Below the pieces are notes generated by a model. That model had not been told where the DNA came from and made no database searches. It saw nothing but the letters and a program-made list of their open reading frames with translations. DNA of 64,000 bases from Marsupella aquatica (taxonomy: Eukaryota > Marchantiophyta): positions 9,114,001-9,178,000 of the forward strand of contig OZ316893.1 in NCBI GenBank assembly GCA_973895155.1, written 5' to 3'. This document shows positions 57,181-64,000 of the stretch, piece after piece. Both the position numbers and the translations under genes were made by a program. Numbering within the stretch: the first letter of the stretch is position 1; each line of letters opens with the position of its first letter.

Positions 57181-59300
57181 ACATATGTCGTCCCGGTCAC
57201 TCCTGGTCGATCCCGGCCGCAAAGTGAATTACCGGCCCGGCCCCTTCCCCCCCCCCGCCCCAGTCTCCCTCCCCGGCTGGAGATTCTGGGTTCGATCCCC
57301 AGTATGGTCGCCAACTTGTCCTGAGGATAAGCAAAGAGGTGGGAAAAGAGGCTCAAGGGACACGCAGGGTGTATGACTGCTTGAGATAGGAAACGGTTGC
57401 AAACAAGATAAAGTAGACCCTAAGCACTTCCTTTCATCCACATCATCACAAGCAAGCAAGCAAGCAAGCATGCATGCTTTCGAAACTCAAGCCATTTACA
57501 TACTCATACCCAATCACAATCAAAATAACTAGTTCAAGCTTCCCAATGTAATCCTCACAAGTCTAAGCCCAACATTCAATTCCTTTTCCAACACTTGATT
57601 GCACACAATCCCTTGCAACCTTCTAAGGTACACAAGTTCAAGTGTACATTCAATGTGGTCAAGTTAAGGGTCACTCTTGGTTGTGGCTAAGACAAGTGGG
57701 ACATCCAAAGGTATGCAAGGCATCTCTATGCACCATTCAAACATCCAACTTTCGAAACATGGGAAACTACTTTCAAAAAGTGACCTAGGGTTGGCCAACA
57801 AACTCCTTAACAAACATGGAATTGACCTTAGTCCCTTCCTCTAGTAGAACCACCAAGTATAATCCACAAACAACCCAATCCATCAATCGAAAATGCCTTC
57901 ACTCTTTACTCTTGCAACTTCCCTCATGCATAATAACTACTTTCGAAAGTACCTTATTCAACCCATCTACTTTCAAAAACACCTTCAAGCTCACAACAAC
58001 ATTCGAAAATGGCATGAAGACATTCATTCTAACCATTCCATCACTCATAGCCAAAGCAAGGCATCAACACACATCTCAAAAACGAGGATACCTCTCCTCT
58101 AAATGCATAGCAAGAAGGCACATGTAGCATCATGGCCTCCAAGTAAAAACATGGGTCACAAGCAAGACCCTCCTAGCAAAAATGAATCATCACCAAGTCT
58201 AATCATCAACCAAGCATTCAAAATCCCTCCATAACCTATCCAAGCTTCAAAACCCTAGTCTCCTTCTCTCATACTTCCTTCTATCAACCAAATCTACTTT
58301 CGAAGCTTCAAGTCAAGGAGTTTACAAGAGAGTAGTCCTTCTTAGTGAGCCATCTCTAATGCAAGACTCCCAAGCTTCAACAAGATTAGGTCTCATCTCC
58401 TCTAAGCTTTCGAAAATCTCCTACAAGTCCATTCTCCTCAAAACTTGAAGCAACAAACCTACATTCGAGTATGCCTTCTTATGGGCAATCTCTCATGCAA
58501 GCTCCTTATACTTCCTACTCACATCCTACCTCCTTCCTAAGGCTTCGAGTCAGCCTCTCCTACATTCAAAACCTCTCTCCAAATCCCTAGAAAAACCGTC
58601 ACAAAACTCAATCTCTTCACATTCAAAGCTTCTACTCCATCTATCTCTTCACAAAATTGCCTCTACATCTCCTACCCTCAAAATCCTAAGGCCATGGCCA
58701 AGGAGGAGGGTTCCCCCTTCACTCATGCCTCATGCTCGAGCTCCCCTCAAGAGGTTCGCTCCTACAACTAAAATTGGGACTTAACACTCCAAAACGGCAA
58801 AATGGCAGCACTTCAGCAGCATCTAACCTCCGAACCCTTGGCCACTCGAACTTCCTCCTTAAGTATCCACGTGGGAAGGCCCAGGGCACCCACAAGCTCC
58901 TCCACTTATGGTTTTAATCCTCGTTGAATCACAGCCCTTGATCTCACACCAATTAGATCAAACGGCCAAAAATGAGCCAAAAAACCCCTCCTTAGTAACT
59001 TGCAAACCAAAAGAGCTTCGACCTTTTTGAAAAAGCCACGACCTCCACCAAGCCCTAACTCTCATCTCCACCTTCAATCCAAACCATCCATTAACCAAAA
59101 CCAAGATCCACCGTTGAAGTAGATACATTGAATCTGGTCCATTTAACACAAAAATCTGAATCTGGTCCAAATCTCACAAAACTGATGCACTTGGTCCAAA
59201 CCCTCTTACATGCCTTGAACCTGGTCACCTCCTCCATGTATTCAATGAACTTGGTCACCATGTTGCCAAAACCCTAAATACCTTGCTTGTCGAGCAAGCA
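57181..59300. other. G-poor, CT/CA-rich repetitive tract
   Basis: From ~57450 to ~59300 the plus strand is strongly depleted of G relative to C and has no long ORF. A run of aagc tetranucleotides lies near 57449-57470. The near-palindrome ctttcgaaa and variants recur through 57478-58420. At its left end, ggttcgatccc (57290-57300) matches a Pol III B box, but no convincing A box precedes it. The nature of the tract is unknown; it could be a decayed retroelement. Confidence 0.5.
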
Positions 59301-59682
59301 ACCTCCATTCCGCCGATCCGCCAAATGATAACTTAATCGCTGGTCACAAATGAAAAACATACCCCACAATAGTAAGAAGGGTGGATAGGCTCGACCTCAT
59401 CCCTACCTTGACCCTCATAACTCTACTTCCTCCTTCACCTTGGTCAAGTTAGCTCAAGTCAAGTCAACTTGCCCAAGTTAGAAGCAAAATTGGTTTCAAC
59501 TTCCTTCACAAAACATGAGGATTCCTCCTTTAGGATGGAAACCTCATGACACCGGTCTCCCCACCCTCCCCCCCGGCCTCTGTCCCCGCTCCCCCCCCCG
59601 GTCTCCCCACCCTCCTCCCCAACATTATCTTGGTAAGTCCGCTGTCTTCTTTCAGTCCAGATGCTGGCAATCATTTGGTGAA

Positions 59683-60012
59683 TCAGCCAGGGTCACACTT
59701 TTGTGAGCAAATGGCAGTATCCAACTTACCAACCCACTTACCAAAGAAAGAGCACCCAGCTGCCTTATCAAGCCTAGTTCCAACAACAATGTGTTCGAGT
59801 TGGATCCACCGGGGTCTCAATCTAGGACACTCATAGAATATGTGCTCAATGGTCTTGATATTACCTTGACATGCAGTGCATTTACCATCACCCTTGTCCC
59901 ACTTGAGCAGCTCCATGAGTTGTGTCTGTAGCCCCAATGCACTTTCCCTGGTAGTTCTGATTGACCCGTTGATATGTTCTATAGTCTTCCATCCCTGCTC
60001 TTGATTGACCAT
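59683..60012 (-). mobile_element. LINE (non-LTR retrotransposon) remnant, zf-RVT region
   Basis: A 109-codon open frame containing CTACQGNIKTIEHIFYECP followed by RPRW. This matches the Cys/His zinc-binding region found at the C-terminal end of plant LINE reverse transcriptases. The polymerase itself is absent upstream on the minus strand, so this is a truncated fragment. Confidence 0.7.
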
Positions 60013-60515
60013 ATCAGCTACACTGTAGATTTTCCTAGTTGCCAGAAGGTTTCGGCATTCCTATAGCACATGCTCTCCTGCATTAAGTTGTCTTTGAATC
60101 AGGAGCAAGAGTTGATCAGTGGAGATACCAATTGGTATTTTCCCAGCATCAAGTTCAAAGCACAGATGAGTTCAATGCAGAGTTGAGTGTGTATGAGTTC
60201 CCATCCCCTCTCAACATGTGCTACAAAAAAAAACTAAAAAAGAAAAGAAAAAAAGTGAATTTGTTTAGAAGCTCTAAACCTCGACTCTACAAAGATTAGT
60301 GAAATCCTTAGCGGGTGTCTAAGAAGGTCAGGTTGGCGAACTGATTACTTGAGTTACACTACTGTACCTGATTGGGTTGGGCATGCAAACTGTATAATAG
60401 GAAATTAATAGGAAACTAAGGCAGGCTTGGTCTGATTGCTAGTAATTATTGGTGAGGCAGGTGTGCAAGAGGTGAACGCTAGAGGGGTCATGTAAGTCCA
60501 AACCTTGCGCTAGGA

Positions 60516-61061
60516 ATGCATTTCTCTTTTCTGGCCCGATTCCTGTCCCGACATTTTCTTCTGTTCCGGTGGCAACTCAGATTCTCCGTGGGTGAGAAGG
60601 CTTTGACGGCAGCGGGAGGTGGGCCCTCTGCGTTCACTCCAAGCAAGCAGAAAATATCATTGGGAGGTGACAAGGCTGGTGGGGCTTTCTGGGCTTCGCC
60701 ATATCTGCAGGCTTTGTATGAAAATGGGAAGGGGAAGGTGGTGGGGCACAGCGTCTTCGATACGGCACACCGTTTATGTTGGATTTGGATTTGGATCAGT
60801 GGGAACGAGAGGCCATACAGACTGAGGATATGGACTTCACGAGACAGAGGAGATAACATTATTCCAAGTTTGAAGCGCCAGAGATGCTCCAACAGACACA
60901 ACTGTGGACAAAATCTCAGCTGTCCGAGTGTACTGGAGAAGGCGAAGAAGAAGCGCACTGGTTTGTCTTCTTCTTCCATTAACATCGTTATCTTGGAGGG
61001 TTGCCCCAGCTTTAAGCTAAGTAAGGAGCGCAATTTTTTTGAAAGAATTCCTTGGAACTGA
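60516..61061 (+). pseudogene. Possible decayed coding remnant, unknown family
   Basis: The plus frame at 60516-61061 reads sensibly at first (TPSKQKISLGGDKAGGAFW, YLQALYENGKGKVVGH). Near 60765 a different frame becomes coherent (TPFMLDLDLDQWEREAIQTE, DMDFTRQRR, stop, then YSKFEAPEMLQQTQLW). A frame change plus a stop suggests a broken gene. I do not recognise it. A 297-codon minus-strand frame covers the same DNA but lacks any domain and is more likely the shadow. Confidence 0.25.
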
Positions 61062-61480
61062 ATTAGAGAAATCGAGGAAGGGACGAATGAATTGTTAAGA
61101 TCGGTTAAGTCAGCTGCCCCATTGATGGATTGAGTGACCGAGGGAAGCTTTGAAGAGAAGGTAGGAGGCGTGACGGCAATCCCAACTGACGAGAAGGCAC
61201 ACACGGGGTTGTACGTGACGAGAGTGTGAGGCCACAGAGCAACCAGAGAAGCAATTCCCACGTAGGGCTCCTGGACTGCAATTCTAGCTCTCTCCTGTGC
61301 TCCCTCATTCGTGGCGGACTGTTTTAAGGGAGGACGTGGAGGAGAGTGGGGAGGCCCGTGCCCGTACCCTGCCTTTACCATTCACCAACATTTCTGGACA
61401 GGTCCGCAGGGTAATGTTGAAACTTCTGCTGCAATTCTACAGGTTTTCTGCCATCTTTCGTCTCCCCTAGTGTTGCCACA

Positions 61481-64000
61481 ATGGCAACCCAAGTTGTAGC
61501 AGTAGCTGCTGGTTCTCCTGTCGCCACAGGCAGCAGCGGATCAGCAGCTGGGTTCTTGGGTTCGCGGAAAGATGTTCACTCCCTTGGCCGATTCACAGGC
61601 TTCAGCGTGAGCTCTCGGACCACATTGGAGAATAGAAGCAGAAACAGATTTGGAGCTCGTGCTGCTGTGTTGGTGCGAAATCCGCCTTCTGGAACGATTG
61701 ATAGAAGTGGAAATTCAGAGAATGGGAGTTCCAGAACTGGAGGAGGAAGTAATGGAGCTGAGATCAGCAGCAGGGACACTGGAAACGGAGCTGTGATGCC
61801 CGTAGTCGTAGGTAAGGGTGCAGTCTATAGAACAGGTAACCAAAGAGTGGCCGTTGTTCCTAAAAAGAAGATGACCGGAATAAACGCTGATACTCCACAG
61901 GAGAGAGAGGCTGAGGCAAGAGCTGCGTTACGAGCTGCAGATGCCATCGTGTACGATCCTTTGAGCTTGTATCAGCGTTACAACAAGATGCCATTCAAGG
62001 TATGCTGCCTGATTGCAGCACTGCTGTCGCTGTTTTCAATTGATGTACGTTGCGTTATGCTCGCCTGTTTGGTGGATTGGCAGGATGGTTTTTTGGCCTG
62101 GATTGGCGTTTTCTTTCCATCTGCTGTCGCAGTATGGATTCACCTAAAGCTCTTTAAGTGAATCCCCCGCTACATTATGGTCCCCACCAGTATTTATCCC
62201 AGGATGCAGAAAGAGGTAGACGACCGTAAACTGGTTCTAGTGTTGGATGTTAGAATGGGCGATGAGAGGGCTGGAGCTTGTACCAAACTACAAGCTGGTG
62301 CCTTTGCGTTAGGATTTTGTGGGCCCAGATTTTCAAAGAATTCAGTTTGTGAGGGCACAAGAATGGGTGTGAGTTGCCCAACTCATCCACACCCAACTCA
62401 GGATGGGCGTTCAGAAAATGAAGTGCCTCGGAATTCCGTTAATTTATCAACGATTGTAACATAGAAGATGGACGGGGAATGAATTCTCCCAGATCTTGAC
62501 GTATAGGAGAAAGTGCAGTGATTCAAGGCAATGAAGATTTTGATGTAGTAACACAGTCCACGATAGACAGCGAGGGTGAATAAATCCACCCAAGTCTTGA
62601 GCTGTAGCGGAAATTGCAGTGATGCAAGACAATGAAGATTTTAGTACATATTGACCTAATTGCCTCCAAATGCAGGTGTTAGGAAGGGCATTGAACATTT
62701 CAACAACTCTAGGCACATTTGCCTTGAGCGTCTTTGTGGATACGAAAAGAGGCACAGTGAAGCAGAATATGAGAATGAGAGCAATACAGTTGCGGAAGAA
62801 GCTTACAGAGCTTGGACCAACATTTGTGAAGATTGGGCAAGGCCTCTCAACTCGGCCCGACCTTTGCCCTCCTGAGTACTTGGAAGAACTTGCCGAGTTA
62901 CAGGTTGAAAATTTCTCTCATTTGGACGACTAATAACGAACTACCTTTGCCAAGCTGTCTCAAAATTACCACAGCTGGCCTTGAGGGCTGGTCGGAGGTT
63001 ATGCTACGTATCTTGAGGATTTTGCTTCTTAACCGTCTGCATGTTTGAGACTGGGAGTCAGTTGATTGGATTGATCATGACCAGTAATGACATACTTCTG
63101 TGTCGTGTGTGTCATGTCACAGGATGCCCTTCCATGCTTTCCAGACATTGAAGCATTCGCTTGCATAGAAAGGGAACTGGGAGCACCTCTAGAATCAATG
63201 TATTCATCGATTACTGCATCGCCAATAGCTGCAGCAAGCCTTGGACAAGTGTACAAAGCAATACTAAAATCTACTGGGGATGTAGTAGCTGTAAAAGTTC
63301 AGAGACCTTTTATTGAGCGGTCTGTCGGGCTTGATTTCTACCTCCTGAGGGGCTTGTGTGGGCTCGTGGACAAATATGTGGATGTGGTTACAAGTGACGT
63401 TGTGTCACTATTGGACGAATTTGCTCGGAGAGTCTATGAGGAGCTCAACTATGTGCAGGTAATCTTCAATTCTATTCCAGAATTTCATTTCTCGCCGCTG
63501 GAATGGTTTTAGCTCCCCTGTTACTGCTGTGTCTTGATACCTTCAAGACTACCGCTGATTGTTCGTCAATGAATCAAAATGGTAGATCCATAGAGGTTAA
63601 CTCACGTTTACTACTCGACATTCATTACTTCAATTTTCACACGCCAAGGCCTCGTTCCCTCAGCAGGATATTTCCTCTAGTCCTAGGTTATGGTGAGGAG
63701 GTGGGAATGTGGTTAATTTGAGAGATCGTATTTGATGTGCTAAGATCTTTGACAAATGTAACACCCTATAACTAGCAGATACAGATATTGTCGAAGTGTT
63801 CTATTCCACTTTTGGTTTGGGGTTTTACTTACAACCAGCAAGATTGCAAGGTTTAAGCTTGTTGACTGCTTGCACTTCTCAGTACCGAGGATGTGGCTGC
63901 AATGTGCCTGGAATTGCTGATTGTTCTGTCTCCATTGTAACTTTGGTGCTATGTGGATAATATCAGGAAGCAAGGAATGCCATACGATTTAGGAAACTAT
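61481..64000 (+). CDS. ABC1-family (ABC1K/ADCK-like) atypical kinase, plastid-type, 5' part only
   Basis: Plant ABC1K kinases act in plastids or mitochondria on isoprenoid-quinone metabolism. Predicted exons are 61481-61999, 62676-62903, 63123-63458 and 63967-64000, running off the window. All junctions are in frame. The first ~110 residues are Ser/Ala/Gly/Arg-rich (MATQVVAVAAGSPVATG), typical of a chloroplast transit peptide. Diagnostic motifs are KIGQ at ~225-228 (FVKIGQGLSTRPDLCPPEY), the Ala-rich nucleotide loop AAASLGQVYKA at ~285-295, the catalytic Lys at ~307 (VAVKVQRP) and EELNYVQ. The EARNAIRFRKLY start of exon 4 continues the family sequence. The closest family member by eye is Arabidopsis ABC1K3, but the paralogue is uncertain. 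The C-terminal catalytic loop lies outside the window. Confidence 0.9.

Noticed and set aside
57285-57305. tRNA or SINE at ggttcgatccc
   Set aside because: Only the B-box-like word is present. No A box at the right distance and no acceptor stem.
60488-61381. 297-codon minus-strand ORF as a gene
   Set aside because: No domain, odd composition and an implausible C terminus. It overlaps a more protein-like plus-strand remnant and the likely promoter of the ABC1K gene.

Overview
The window is nuclear DNA from a green plant. It holds three spliced, plant-type housekeeping genes (cohesin SMC3, peroxisomal import receptor PEX5, and an ABC1-family kinase with a plastid-targeting-like N terminus). 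Introns are canonical GT-AG and mostly 70-400 bp. The spaces between genes are full of retroelements and tandem repeats. Short introns, moderate GC and long repeat-rich intergenic tracts suggest a bryophyte-grade species, with a liverwort plausible; this is inference, not a determination.

Layout: a ~60-bp minisatellite at 225-835; gene-free flank to 4374; SMC3 on the minus strand in 27 inferred exons (4375-15266) with its leader up to ~16150; a ~210-260-bp tandem repeat interrupted by a 3.2-kb insertion (16817-20014, 5-bp target duplication) that carries an orphan 581-codon ORF; degenerate repeats to ~23560; a ~10-kb Ty3/gypsy-type retroelement on the minus strand (23565-33545, 4-bp target duplication); a tRNA-Asp gene (35376-35447); PEX5 on the minus strand in 15 inferred exons (37402-44594); a gene-poor stretch with a 720-bp tandem duplication (46870-48328); a large transposase-like ORF on the plus strand (51235-55065) with a broken continuation to 56160; a G-poor repetitive tract (57400-59300); a LINE remnant (59683-60012); and the 5' part of an ABC1K kinase gene on the plus strand that runs off the window end (61481-64000).

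The most remarkable object is the 10-kb retroelement. Its gag-pol encodes, in order, Gag with two CCHC knuckles, an aspartic protease, a DNMT3-like cytosine-5 DNA methyltransferase, reverse transcriptase, RNase H, a DDE integrase and a C-terminal PHD finger. A mobile element thus carries both a DNA-methylation writer and a chromatin reader. Its terminal repeats are laid out as B - internal - A - gc - B - A, where A is 175 bp and B is 358 bp. That is the split-direct-repeat order known from PAT/Ngaro/Kangaroo tyrosine-recombinase retroelements, yet this element codes for a DDE integrase and is bounded by TG...CA and a target duplication. This copy also has a Glu in place of the motif-IV Pro of the methyltransferase and a frame break before the integrase, so it may not be fully functional.

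Exon boundaries were derived by hand from splice consensus, reading-frame closure and family similarity. All such coordinates are predictions without transcript support.
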